The position numbers and the translations under genes are program-made. A DNA stretch of 64,000 nucleotides from Mesorhizobium sp. B2-7-2. Lineage in GTDB: Bacteria > Pseudomonadota > Alphaproteobacteria > Rhizobiales > Rhizobiaceae. Shown piece by piece: positions 8,711-18,362 of the stretch. Where the stretch lies: NCBI RefSeq assembly GCF_006440775.1, contig NZ_VFTZ01000016.1, forward strand, positions 62,001 to 126,000, in the 5' to 3' direction. Positions within the stretch are counted from its first letter, which is position 1. Every line of letters begins with the position of its first letter. The notes beneath the pieces were generated by a model that was not told the DNA's origin, made no database searches, and worked only from the letters and a program-made list of their open reading frames with translations.

Positions 8711-9816
8711 CGAAACCGCTCGACATCGTTTTCCTCGGACTTTCGTTATCCTCATCCTGGGGCAACGGCCACGCGACGACTTTCCGGGGGCTGCTGCGCG
8801 CGCTCAACGAGCTCGGCCATCGCGTCACCTTCCTCGAACGCGACGTGCCCTGGTACGCGCATCACCGGGACCTGCGCGACCCCGATTTCTGCGACTTGCG
8901 CTACTACCAGACAGTCTCCGAGCTGCCCCGCAATCACCGGCAGGAGTTGCAGCGGGCCGACGCGGTGGTGATAGGCTCCTTCGTGCCGGAAGGCAGGGCC
9001 ATCATCGACGACCTCGCTTCGCTGTGCACTGGACAGTTCTGCTTTTACGACATCGACACGCCAGTGACGCTGGCGCGGGTTGCCCAGGACGATTGCGATT
9101 ACCTTGCCCGCAGGCAGATACCCTATTTCGACGTCTACTTCTCCTTCACCGGCGGGCCGACGTTGCAGCGCCTCAAATCGGAGTTCGGCGCCCGCCGAAC
9201 AGAGCCGCTCTACTGCTCGGTCGATCCAAAGCGACACCATCGCACCAGAGACGCGATCGAATGGGATCTCGGCTATCTTGGAACATACAGCGCCGACCGG
9301 CAGCTCGCCCTCGAAACGCTGCTGCTGGAGCCGGCGCGGCGCCTGCCGGAGCGCCGCTTCGTCGTCGCCGGCTCGCAATATCCGTCCGATATCGCCTGGC
9401 CGGACAATGTCGAGCGGATCGAGCACCTGCCGCCCACCGAACATGCCGCCTTCTACAGCCGCCAGCGTTACACGCTGAACCTCACGCGCGCGTCGATGAT
9501 CGCGGCAGGATGGTCGCCCAGCGTGCGGCTCTTCGAGGCCGCTGCCTGCGGCACACCGATCATCAGCGACCGCTGGCCCGGTCTCGATGGCTTCTTCCCG
9601 GAATCGACGATCGAGACCGCGGCCAGTGCCGGCGACGTGCAGGAAATCCTCACAGCCAAATCGGAGCGAGCCAGACTCGATATGGCCCGTTCGGCACGCG
9701 AGGCGGTGCTTGCAAGCCACACCGGCGGCGCTCGGGCGCGTGAATTCGTTCTGGCTTTGACCCAGTCTGTCCATGCCCGCGCGGCGATCGATCTGAACGT
9801 GGAAAGTGCAGCATGA
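8707..9816 (+). CDS. CgeB-like glycosyltransferase (paralogue 3)
   Basis: A 369-residue protein beginning with LDIVFLGLSLSSSWGNGHAT after a short lead. It has the family motifs FYDIDTPVTLARV and FDVYFSFTGGPTLQRLKSEF in the middle, and VRLFEAAACGTPIISDRWPG at the donor site. It is close in sequence to the protein at 14752 in the second operon, which suggests duplication between the two operons. The ATG at 8707 overlaps the previous stop; a much longer upstream frame is a shadow of the preceding gene. Confidence 0.8.
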   Translation: MTKPLDIVFLGLSLSSSWGNGHATTFRGLLRALNELGHRVTFLERDVPWYAHHRDLRDPDFCDLRYYQTVSELPRNHRQELQRADAVVIGSFVPEGRAIIDDLASLCTGQFCFYDIDTPVTLARVAQDDCDYLARRQIPYFDVYFSFTGGPTLQRLKSEFGARRTEPLYCSVDPKRHHRTRDAIEWDLGYLGTYSADRQLALETLLLEPARRLPERRFVVAGSQYPSDIAWPDNVERIEHLPPTEHAAFYSRQRYTLNLTRASMIAAGWSPSVRLFEAAACGTPIISDRWPGLDGFFPESTIETAASAGDVQEILTAKSERARLDMARSAREAVLASHTGGARAREFVLALTQSVHARAAIDLNVESAA

Positions 9817-10874
9817 ATAGCAGACAGGAGACTTTGCAGATGCGGCGATCAAGAAGGGTTCAGCAGACACAGACGGCGCTTGTCGCCGGCGGTGCCGGTT
9901 TCCTCGGTTCGCATTTATGCGAGGCCCTGCTTCACGACGGGTATCGCGTCATATGCGTCGACAACTTTCTTACCGGCCGAATGGAGAATGTCAGTTCGCT
10001 GATCGGCCAAGCCCGGTTCCGGCTGATCGAGCAGGACGTTTGCGTCCCGCTGGAACTCGGCGAGACTGTCGACCGCGTTTTCAACCTGGCCTGCGCGGCA
10101 TCGCCGCCCCGCTACCAGGCCGATCCGGTCCACACAACCCGCACCTGTGTGATCGGAACGCTCAATCTGCTCGAGCTTGCCGCAAGCAACGGCGCCCGCT
10201 TCCTGCAGGCGTCGACCAGCGAAGTCTATGGCGATCCGGAACAGCACCCACAGCGCGAGGACTATGTCGGTCACGTCAACTGCACAGGACCGCGCGCCTG
10301 TTATGATGAAGGCAAGCGCACCGCGGAGACGCTCTGCTTCGATTATCTGCGGGCCGAGATGGCCGATATTCGCATCGCCCGCATCTTCAACACCTATGGT
10401 CCCAGAATGGACCCGGCCGACGGCCGCATCGTGTCCAACCTGGTCATGCAAGCGATCGAGAAACGGCCGCTGACGATATTCGGCGACGGCCGGCAAACCC
10501 GGTCATTCTGCTATGTCAGCGACATGATCGGAGGATTGCGACGCCTTATGGATGTCAATCCCAATCCGCGACAGCCGGTCAATCTGGGCAATCCCGGCGA
10601 GTTTTCGATCCTCGAACTGGCAAGGCTGGTTCGGGAACTGACCGGCACCAAATCGCCCGTGAAATTCCTGCCCTTGCCGCAGGACGACCCGCGCCGCCGG
10701 CGGCCCGACATAGGCCGCGCAAGGGCGCTTCTCGGCTGGTCGCCCAAGGTGCCTCTGAGGCAAGGGCTGCTGCAAACCATCGCCTTTTTCTCGAGCCTCG
10801 ACGACCTCACGATGGAGCCGATCGCTCCAGTCAACAGGACTGAGGCCGGAAAAGTTCGGAACCTTCAGCTCTGA
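9813..10874 (+). CDS. UDP-glucuronic acid decarboxylase (UDP-xylose synthase)
   Basis: A 353-residue extended SDR. After a basic lead of about 27 residues come the NAD motif (VAGGAGFLGSHLCEAL), FLTGRMENV, the strongly conserved TSEVYGDP, and the active-site segment GPRACYDEGKR with YxxxK, a pattern typical of UDP-glucuronate decarboxylases. The enzyme converts UDP-glucuronate to UDP-xylose, so the operon can supply a pentose donor for the nearby glycosyltransferases. It is the last gene of the first operon and starts inside the previous stop. An inner ATG at 9840 would remove part of the basic lead. Confidence 0.85.
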   Translation: MNSRQETLQMRRSRRVQQTQTALVAGGAGFLGSHLCEALLHDGYRVICVDNFLTGRMENVSSLIGQARFRLIEQDVCVPLELGETVDRVFNLACAASPPRYQADPVHTTRTCVIGTLNLLELAASNGARFLQASTSEVYGDPEQHPQREDYVGHVNCTGPRACYDEGKRTAETLCFDYLRAEMADIRIARIFNTYGPRMDPADGRIVSNLVMQAIEKRPLTIFGDGRQTRSFCYVSDMIGGLRRLMDVNPNPRQPVNLGNPGEFSILELARLVRELTGTKSPVKFLPLPQDDPRRRRPDIGRARALLGWSPKVPLRQGLLQTIAFFSSLDDLTMEPIAPVNRTEAGKVRNLQL

Positions 10875-10875
10875 G

Positions 10876-10895
10876 GCGGTGGCTTCCTTCACCGC
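10876..10895 (+). terminator. possible terminator hairpin after first operon
   Basis: GCGGTG (10876-10881) and CACCGC (10890-10895) form a six-base stem with an eight-base loop directly after the stop codon. There is no T-run, so intrinsic termination is uncertain. Confidence 0.3.
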
Positions 10896-10898
10896 AGC

Positions 10899-10923
10899 GG
10901 AACAACCGACCGGGATTGCGGTT
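10899..10923 (+). promoter_or_regulatory. EcfG-type (general stress) promoter
   Basis: GGAAC (10899-10903), 16 bases, GGTT (10920-10923), 29 bases before the start at 10953. Confidence 0.65.
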
Positions 10924-10952
10924 GGACATGACAACCGTCATGGAGAAGACCT

Positions 10953-11138
10953 GTGCAGCCGAAGCGACCAATCAAGGACATCGACCAGATGGCGGCCGCC
11001 GAAACCGCCGCGTTCCTGCGGCGAGCCTCCATCACCTATCTCGAATGTTGCGTCAGCCTCATGATGACACATCTGCAGCGCGAGGAAGTGGCCACAATTC
11101 TGGAGCAGGAAGCGGACATGCTGCGCAGGCTGGACTGA
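10953..11138 (+). CDS. small helical protein, stress-regulated
   Basis: A 61-residue product read from a GTG at 10953 with GGAG about seven bases upstream; an in-frame ATG at 10989 is an alternative that would give 49 residues. The sequence is helical and slightly acidic (AAFLRRASITYLECCVSLMM, then LEQEADMLRRLD), with a cysteine pair in the middle. It has its own EcfG-type promoter. Its stop codon directly abuts the stop of the convergent PRTase-like gene. No family recognised. Confidence 0.6.
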   Translation: MQPKRPIKDIDQMAAAETAAFLRRASITYLECCVSLMMTHLQREEVATILEQEADMLRRLD

Positions 11139-12887
11139 TCAGGTCCTCGCGCGCTCGATAAAATGCGAAAGCCCGGTTTCGTAGCGGTCGGCGGCGCGCA
11201 TTGCCCTTACCCGCTCATCGCCGTGTGTCGACTGTCCGGCCATCGTCCATAGCCCAAGCTGGAAGGCGAGATAGCAGGGCTCCATGTAGTCCACCAAGGA
11301 ATGATCGACAGCACGCGACATTTTTGCCTCGATGCCTTGGATGAGCCGCGAAAGCTCGGCGTCGGAAAGCTGATATTCCGCCGTCGCGCCTGCAATGTCC
11401 CACGCTATGTCCTGACAGCCGACCATGTCATGCGAGCGGCAATGGTCGACGGCGTCCGTCTTGAGCAGGGTTCCGTCCGGCCGAACCAGAACTTCCCACG
11501 GGTGCAGGCGTCCGTCGATCTCGATCCTGCGCAGGAAGGGATGTGAGGAGTGGCGGGCGAACCAACCCTTTAATGTTTCGGCCGGCCCTTCCCCCAAGGC
11601 TTCCCTGCAGTTTTGCACGGCCATGTCCGCAAGCCCATCCAGCGACGCGCCGGCCTCTTCGGTCGACAACTCGGCGGCGCGCCAGCCGAGATAGCGTCCA
11701 AGCCATTCGACCAGCAGGTCCCTGGCCAGCCCTGTCCGATCCAGCCTGTCCGCCTCTGTCCAACGCTCGATCAGGAAGCCGTGGCAGAGCCCGGCGGGCT
11801 GCGTTCCAAAACCGGCCCTGTGCACCGACCTCGCCGTGTGCAGCTTGTGCTGCCCGGTCCCGCCGAGACCGGCGAACTTGACCAACCAACGCTCGGTGCC
11901 CGCCAGCGCCATGAATTTTCGCCGCTCAAATCCTGCAAACACCGGAGGCCAATGCTCCGGCGGCGTGGAATTATGCTTGCGCCATTCGCCGCCGGAAATC
12001 TCGCTGAGCTCGACATCGGCCTTGCCGAGCAGGTCCGCCACCCATTGGCGAAGGTTCGGCGCGACGCTCCCATCGAAGGCCGCTTCGAAATCCGCGACAT
12101 GGCGCGAGCAGTGGCCCCAAATAGCCTGCATGTCTGCCGAAGCTTGCACTCCCGGCCCGCCGCGGTGGCTTGGGAACAGATGAATGCGCTTCTGGTCGAT
12201 GCCCTGCCGGCGCAGCCAGGCAACGACAGCATGAAAGGAACTGCCGGAGAGCCCCGGACCTTCATCAACGACGGCAAATTTGGCATTAGGTCTGTCGCGC
12301 CAGCCGCCGAGGAGTTCGGGCGCGGCGCATATGTGGCGGCTAAACGGGTGCCCGATCGGCCTCACACTGACGGGCGGCGGCGCATGCAGCGCGGTGGCGA
12401 CCATCGCCGCGAGGCCGAGACCGATGCCGCGGATCCCGATGACGCAGGTGTTTGCGTCGAGGCCCGACCGCAGCGCCGCAAGCAGATAGGTTTCCGGATA
12501 TAGAGCATAAAGCGCGTAGCCTTCGGCCGGGCCGGTAACTATTTCGCCGCTACAATCGATGGTGGCAAGCTTCGCAAACAGCAACGGGTCGAGCGCTCCG
12601 CTCCGGACAAATCCTCGTTGCCAGGATCGCAGCACTTCCTCCGACAACTCGACGAGAATTTCCGACCCCAGCTTCTGGGTCGACGAATTGCAATCGGCAC
12701 CCCTGGTCTCGAATTCCGCATCGGCAAGGCCTTGCATAAGTTCGGAGGCGCCGACGAAAAGATCGACCACGGCGGCGTGACGTTCGATACCGGCGGGCAG
12801 ATCGCCGATTGCTGCCGCTGCGACCAAGGCAGCTTCCCTGAGCTGTTGTGCGCTGCGCGTTCGCTTGTGGTCGCCGAAGACGATCAT
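11139..12887 (-). CDS. phosphoribosyltransferase-like / kinase-like fusion protein
   Basis: A 582-residue protein. The ATG at 12887 has AGGAG upstream; 46 more residues are open beyond it but lack a good start. Residues about 148-220 look like a type I phosphoribosyltransferase core: a hydrophobic strand (CVIGIRGIGLGLAAMVATAL) and a PRPP-loop-like segment (FAVVDEGPGLSGSS, about 204-217). The C-terminal half resembles an aminoglycoside-phosphotransferase-type fold, with RWLVKFAGLGGTG, HGFLIERW and a late acidic segment LLKTDAVDHCRSHDMVGCQD followed by IAWDIAG. I know of no characterised protein with this order. It lies between the two stress-controlled operons on the opposite strand, and I see no EcfG box upstream of it. 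Confidence 0.65.
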   Translation of the reverse strand: MIVFGDHKRTRSAQQLREAALVAAAAIGDLPAGIERHAAVVDLFVGASELMQGLADAEFETRGADCNSSTQKLGSEILVELSEEVLRSWQRGFVRSGALDPLLFAKLATIDCSGEIVTGPAEGYALYALYPETYLLAALRSGLDANTCVIGIRGIGLGLAAMVATALHAPPPVSVRPIGHPFSRHICAAPELLGGWRDRPNAKFAVVDEGPGLSGSSFHAVVAWLRRQGIDQKRIHLFPSHRGGPGVQASADMQAIWGHCSRHVADFEAAFDGSVAPNLRQWVADLLGKADVELSEISGGEWRKHNSTPPEHWPPVFAGFERRKFMALAGTERWLVKFAGLGGTGQHKLHTARSVHRAGFGTQPAGLCHGFLIERWTEADRLDRTGLARDLLVEWLGRYLGWRAAELSTEEAGASLDGLADMAVQNCREALGEGPAETLKGWFARHSSHPFLRRIEIDGRLHPWEVLVRPDGTLLKTDAVDHCRSHDMVGCQDIAWDIAGATAEYQLSDAELSRLIQGIEAKMSRAVDHSLVDYMEPCYLAFQLGLWTMAGQSTHGDERVRAMRAADRYETGLSHFIERART

Positions 12888-12974
12888 GCGGCTCCTATCC
12901 CCCTGTCTGGCCGCCAACGCGAAGCGGCGCCTCTTTGATCCGAGATCCGGCTCAGCAATTTTTCGCGGCGCGAA

Positions 12975-12999
12975 GGAACATTCGACGTCGCTCCCGGTT
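12975..12999 (+). promoter_or_regulatory. EcfG-type promoter of the second glycoconjugate operon
   Basis: GGAAC (12975-12979), 16 bases, GGTT (12996-12999), 41 bases before the GTG at 13041. It could drive the tandem run 13041-21327. Confidence 0.7.
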
Positions 13000-13040
13000 C
13001 GGCGCGAGGAACTTACCTCCAGCAAAGAGGCAGCGGTTTC

Positions 13041-14140
<1,100 letters not shown>

Positions 14141-14144
<4 letters not shown>

Positions 14145-14737
14145 CCACGACTTTCTTTCTCATCCGCCACGCGGCACATGATCATGTCGGCTGCTATTTG
14201 GCCGGGCGGCTCGAAGGCGTTCGCCTCGACGAAGCCGGCCAGGCCCAGGCGCTGCAGCTCGCGCGCCGCATGGCACGTGAGCCGCTCGCGGCAATTTTCA
14301 GCAGCCCGCGCGAGCGCGCGCTGGAGACCGCAAAGCCGATTGCGATCGCCTGCGAGGTCGAGAAGATCGCGATCTGCAAGGAACTCGACGAGATCGACTT
14401 CGGCGAATGGTCCGGCAAGACCTTCGAGGAATTGAACGGCGACGCAAGCTGGCGCCTTTGGAATGACCAGCGCCAGAGCGCCCGCACGCCGAGCGGCGAG
14501 ACGATGCTGGATGTCCAACACAGGATCGTCGGCCTGATGGACGCGTTGCGCGAGAATGGGCAGGGTCAGTGCATCGCCCTTATCAGCCATGCCGACGTCA
14601 TCAAGGCAGCCGTCTGCGCGATCCTCGGCCTGCAGCTCGGCGACTGCTTCCGCTTCGATATCGCGCCGGCCTCGGTCACCACAGTCGTTCATGGCGACTG
14701 GGGGTCCAAGCTCATCCGCCTCAACGAACTCCCCTGA
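14141..14737 (+). CDS. histidine phosphatase family protein
   Basis: A 198-residue member of the phosphoglycerate-mutase-like histidine phosphatases. The catalytic histidine is in FLIRHAAHD (His10), with the second arginine block IFSSPRERALETA, an acidic ELDEIDFGEWSGKTF segment and the second histidine in IALISHADVIKA, all in the expected order. It overlaps the inositol-phosphate synthase gene by ATGA, so dephosphorylation of inositol phosphate or of a sugar phosphate is a reasonable guess, but the family is promiscuous. Confidence 0.85.
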
Positions 14738-14751
14738 CGGAGCGGCTGGCT

Positions 14752-15849
14752 ATGCGCATGGTCATATTCGGTCTCACCGTCACGTCTTCATGGGGCAACG
14801 GCCATGCCACGCTCTGGCGTGGGCTGATAGGCGCTCTGGCCCCAATTGGCTGGTCGATCAGCTTCTTCGAGCGCGACACGCCCTATTACGCCGGTGCCAG
14901 GGACCTCGACCGGCTCGATGCTTGCAACATCATTCTCTACCCGGACTGGGAGAGTATCGGCCATGAGGCCGAGGCCGCGATACGGCAGGCCGACGTGGTC
15001 ATAGTCACCTCTTATTGTCCGGACGCCGTGAGGGCCTCGCGGCTCGCCAACGAGAGCTGCCGCGGGCTGAAGGTGTTCTACGATCTCGATACACCGGTAA
15101 CGCTGGCGAGAATCGAGCAAGGTGACTACCCGGCCTATTTCGAGCCGGATGGCCTGCGCGATTTCGACTTGATCCTGAGCTATACCGGAGGACCGGCGAT
15201 CGATGCGCTGAAGTGTATTCTCGGCGTGCGCCATGTCCTGCCGCTCTACGGCCATGTCGACCCCAACCGGCACCAGCCGGCCCGGCCACGGTCCGAGTTC
15301 GCCGGCGATCTCTCCTATCTCGGAACCTATGCCGAGGACCGGCAGGCGGCCGTGGAAAGACTGCTCGTGGCTCCAGCGGCCAAACTGCCGAACCGCCGCT
15401 TCATCATCGGCGGCGCACAGTATCCAGCGGACTTTCCATGGAGCGGCAATATCTTCTTCGTCAGGCACCTGCCGCCCGCGGATCACCCCGCCTTCTTTTC
15501 CTCCTCGCGCCTGACGCTGAACGTCACCCGCGAGGCGATGGCGCGCAAGGGCTGGTGCCCGTCAGGCCGGCTGTTCGAGGCAGCCGCCTGCGGCGCCGCG
15601 ATCATCTCCGACAATTGGGCAGGCCTCGACAGCTTCTTCACGCCCGGCAGCGAGATTCTGTTGGCACACACCACCGGCGACGTCGTCGCCGCGCTTGGCC
15701 TGTCGGACAACGAAATCGAGGCGCTTGGCCGCCGCGCCCGTGAACGCGTCCTCGACGAGCACACGTCCGCGCACCGCGCCGCCGAACTCGATCGCATCTT
15801 GAACGCCGCCGCGTCCATGGCAAATGGAGCAATGGAGGAAGCCATCTGA
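14752..15849 (+). CDS. CgeB-like glycosyltransferase (paralogue 4)
   Basis: A 365-residue glycosyltransferase. The ATG at 14752 is preferred (GGAG nine bases before); a second ATG lies two codons later. Shared motifs with the protein at 8707 are SSWGNGHAT followed by RGLI-AL, FYDLDTPVTLARIEQGDYPA, FDLILSYTGGPAIDALKC and GRLFEAAACGAAIISDNWAG. The two probably arose by duplication. It shares one base with the next gene (TGATG). Confidence 0.8.
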   Translation: MRMVIFGLTVTSSWGNGHATLWRGLIGALAPIGWSISFFERDTPYYAGARDLDRLDACNIILYPDWESIGHEAEAAIRQADVVIVTSYCPDAVRASRLANESCRGLKVFYDLDTPVTLARIEQGDYPAYFEPDGLRDFDLILSYTGGPAIDALKCILGVRHVLPLYGHVDPNRHQPARPRSEFAGDLSYLGTYAEDRQAAVERLLVAPAAKLPNRRFIIGGAQYPADFPWSGNIFFVRHLPPADHPAFFSSSRLTLNVTREAMARKGWCPSGRLFEAAACGAAIISDNWAGLDSFFTPGSEILLAHTTGDVVAALGLSDNEIEALGRRARERVLDEHTSAHRAAELDRILNAAASMANGAMEEAI

Positions 15850-16652
15850 TGTTGGGGATCGTGCCTGCCGCGGGCCGCGGCAGCCGCATTCAGCCGCTGG
15901 GTTTTTCCAAGGAGCTGCTGCCGGTCGGCAGCCGGCTGGACGGGCAGACCGAGCGCCCCTGCGCGGTGAGCGAATATCTGGTGCGGCGGATGGTCCGAAA
16001 CGGCGTCGACCGCATCTGCTTCATCATCGGTTCCGGCAAGTCGGACATTCTCGAATATTATGCCGCGGGCTATGACACCGCCGCAGCAATCTTCGTCGCG
16101 CAGCCCTCCCCGATCGGACTGTGCGATGCGATCTTCCGTGCCGAGCCGCTGGTCACGCCGGAAGAAACGGTCCTGATCGGCCTGCCGGACACGATCTGGT
16201 TCCCCGAGGACGGCTTCTGCCGCCTGGCCGACGACCGGCTGTCCTTTCTGATGTTTCCGGTCGATCGCCCGGAACTCTTCGATGCCGTCGTCCTGGATCA
16301 GAGCGGACGTGTCGAGCAAATCCAGGTCAAGCAAGCTGATGCCGCAACAAACTGGGTCTGGGGCGCCTTCAAGATGCCTGGCCGTATCTTCCACCAGCTC
16401 GCGGCACTGTGGCGCCAGCGCGACGGCTTCGACGAGTATTTCGGCACGCTGGTCAACGCCTATCTCGCAGCCGGAGGCGAGGCTTACGGCGTCAAGGCCG
16501 GAACGGCCTATGTCGATGTCGGCACTTTCGATGGATATCGCACGGCGCTCAGGCTGCTCGAAAGCAACGATGTCGTTGAAGATGAGACCCCGCCGATGTT
16601 CGCATCGCAAGATCTCTCAACGGTGCCAACCCTTCCAGGCGAAGGAGCTTAG
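15849..16652 (+). CDS. sugar-phosphate nucleotidyltransferase
   Basis: A 267-residue protein of the nucleotidyltransferase (RmlA/GalU-like) fold. The N-terminal nucleotide-binding loop is present as MLGIVPAAGRGSRIQPLGFS followed by KELLPVGS, with the metal-binding aspartate in VLIGLPDTIW. Such enzymes couple a sugar 1-phosphate to a nucleoside triphosphate. In this operon the substrate might be a sugar phosphate or inositol phosphate; the sequence does not decide. It is slightly shorter than the usual 290 residues. Confidence 0.8.
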   Translation: MLGIVPAAGRGSRIQPLGFSKELLPVGSRLDGQTERPCAVSEYLVRRMVRNGVDRICFIIGSGKSDILEYYAAGYDTAAAIFVAQPSPIGLCDAIFRAEPLVTPEETVLIGLPDTIWFPEDGFCRLADDRLSFLMFPVDRPELFDAVVLDQSGRVEQIQVKQADAATNWVWGAFKMPGRIFHQLAALWRQRDGFDEYFGTLVNAYLAAGGEAYGVKAGTAYVDVGTFDGYRTALRLLESNDVVEDETPPMFASQDLSTVPTLPGEGA

Positions 16653-16654
16653 CC

Positions 16655-17416
16655 ATGCTGCATTCCAGCACGGAAATACGCCGCCGCATCGACGCACTGG
16701 GACCGTGGTTCCACAATATGGAGCTTGCGGGCGTGGAAACCGCGCCGGATCATTTCCTCGGCAATTATCCGCTGATCAAATGGCGCAAATTCGCGGATGC
16801 CATTCCGACTGACCTTTCGGGAATGTCCGTGCTCGATATCGGCTGCAACGCCGGCTTCTATTCGATCGAGATGAAGAAGCGCGGCGCCGATCGCGTGCTC
16901 GGCATCGATTTCGACCAGGCCTACCTCGCCCAGGCGCGCTTCGCCGCCGAGATCGCCGACTGCGATATCGAATTCCGGGAAATGTCCGTCTACGACGTCG
17001 GGGCGCTTGGCGAGCGCTTCGACATCGTGCTGTTCATGGGTGTGCTCTACCACCTGCGCCATCCGCTGCTGGCGCTCGACCTGATCCGCGCGCATGTCGC
17101 AGGCGACCTGATGATCTTCCAGTCGATGCAGAGGGGCAGCGGGGAAGTCCTGCCGCTCGAACAGAACTACCATTTCTGGACACGCGACCTCTTCGATCAA
17201 CCTGAATTTCCGAAACTGCACTTCATCGAGCATCGCTATGCGGACGACCCGACCAACTGGTGGATTCCAAACCGCGCCTGCACCGAAGCGATGCTGCGCA
17301 GCGCCGGCTTCGAAATCGTGCTGCACCCCGAGGACGAGGTCTATTTCTGCCGTGCGGCGGGCAATCCGTCCGACGGCGCCGCCGTCTATCCCGCGAAAGG
17401 AGAGGCCGATGATTGA
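16655..17416 (+). CDS. SAM-dependent methyltransferase, glycosyltransferase-associated family
   Basis: A 253-residue class I methyltransferase. The SAM-binding motif is VLDIGCNAGFYSIEMKKRGA with the acidic LGIDFDQAY after it, and FDIVLFMGVLYHLRHPLLAL is the motif II-III region. The start has GGAG nine bases before it. From memory it belongs to a TIGRFAM family (TIGR04290) named for its association with glycosyltransferase clusters, which fits the surroundings; a search should confirm this. It overlaps the next gene by eight bases. The target is unknown, probably a sugar hydroxyl or carboxyl. Confidence 0.85.
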   Translation: MLHSSTEIRRRIDALGPWFHNMELAGVETAPDHFLGNYPLIKWRKFADAIPTDLSGMSVLDIGCNAGFYSIEMKKRGADRVLGIDFDQAYLAQARFAAEIADCDIEFREMSVYDVGALGERFDIVLFMGVLYHLRHPLLALDLIRAHVAGDLMIFQSMQRGSGEVLPLEQNYHFWTRDLFDQPEFPKLHFIEHRYADDPTNWWIPNRACTEAMLRSAGFEIVLHPEDEVYFCRAAGNPSDGAAVYPAKGEADD

Positions 17417-18344
17417 AGCCGCGATGATCTGGAACGAGCCCAACAACAAATCGCATTGGGATCCCGAGCTCGACCCGGACTGGAGCCGTTTTGCCTCCAT
17501 GGCAATCCTGGCGGCCGATGCAATCGAGCGGGAAAACCCGGCCGTCACAAAGGTGCTGGGCGGTATTTCGCCGATCGATGCCGGCTTCGTGACGCGCATG
17601 AAGGATTTCGGCGTGCTCGACCATGTCGACGCCGTCGCGGTGCATGGCTTCCCGCTCGACTGGAACCTCTGGCAAATCAACGAATGGCCGCAGAAGCTCG
17701 GCGAGATCGCCGCCATCACCGATCTGCCGATCTGGGTCAGCGAAGTCGGCGTCTCGACCTTCGGCGCCGAGGAGATCCAGCTCTGGGGCCTGCGCCGCAC
17801 GGCCGAGCTGCTGCTCGGCATCGCGCCGCGGGTGCAGTGGTACAGCCTCTATGACCTGCCGCGTTCGTGGGAGGCGACGACGCGCCATCGCGAGGCGGAA
17901 GGCTCGTCCTATTACAGGCACTTCTACATGGGCCTGCTGCGCGAGGACGGCACGCCCAAGCCGGCGCTCGAGGAGTTCGTGCGCCACACCCCGCAAATGG
18001 GTCTGGTACAGTGGTTCCATTTCGAGGACCATCGGCTGGATGATGCCGTTGCCTGGATGCACCGACTGGGCGTGACGCACCTGCGCACTGGCCTGTCCTG
18101 GGCGGACAGCTTCCGGCCGAATGCGCTGGACTGGTTCGATCGCCAGATGGAAGCGCTCGCCGACTTCAACGTCACGGTGACCTTCTGCTTCACGCCCGAG
18201 CATCGCGGTCTCCAGCCCCACCACACAAGTCCGCCGCAGGTGCCCGAGGAATTCGCCGAATTCTGCGCGGCGATGATCCGCCGCTACGCTCCTGCGATCA
18301 GCGACGACATGACACGAACGCGGCGCGTGTCGGCGGCATGGTGA
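17409..18344 (+). CDS. glycoside-hydrolase (GH39-like) barrel protein with permuted strand order
   Basis: A 311-residue protein read from an ATG at 17409 with GGAGAGG upstream, overlapping the methyltransferase stop. Residues 7-13 (IWNEPNN, Glu10) look like the acid/base motif of a clan-A glycoside hydrolase and residues 108-113 (PIWVSEVG, Glu112) like the nucleophile. Unusually, the segments that should come first in the barrel (RLGVTHLRTGLSW and FNVTVTFCFTPEHRG) follow after residue 195, at the C-terminal end, so the order looks circularly permuted. There is no signal peptide, so it acts in the cytoplasm. It may trim or transfer sugars; xylosidase-type names in databases should be treated with caution. 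Confidence 0.65.
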   Translation: MIEAAMIWNEPNNKSHWDPELDPDWSRFASMAILAADAIERENPAVTKVLGGISPIDAGFVTRMKDFGVLDHVDAVAVHGFPLDWNLWQINEWPQKLGEIAAITDLPIWVSEVGVSTFGAEEIQLWGLRRTAELLLGIAPRVQWYSLYDLPRSWEATTRHREAEGSSYYRHFYMGLLREDGTPKPALEEFVRHTPQMGLVQWFHFEDHRLDDAVAWMHRLGVTHLRTGLSWADSFRPNALDWFDRQMEALADFNVTVTFCFTPEHRGLQPHHTSPPQVPEEFAEFCAAMIRRYAPAISDDMTRTRRVSAAW

Positions 18345-18362
18345 ATTCCGGCTCGATCGGCG

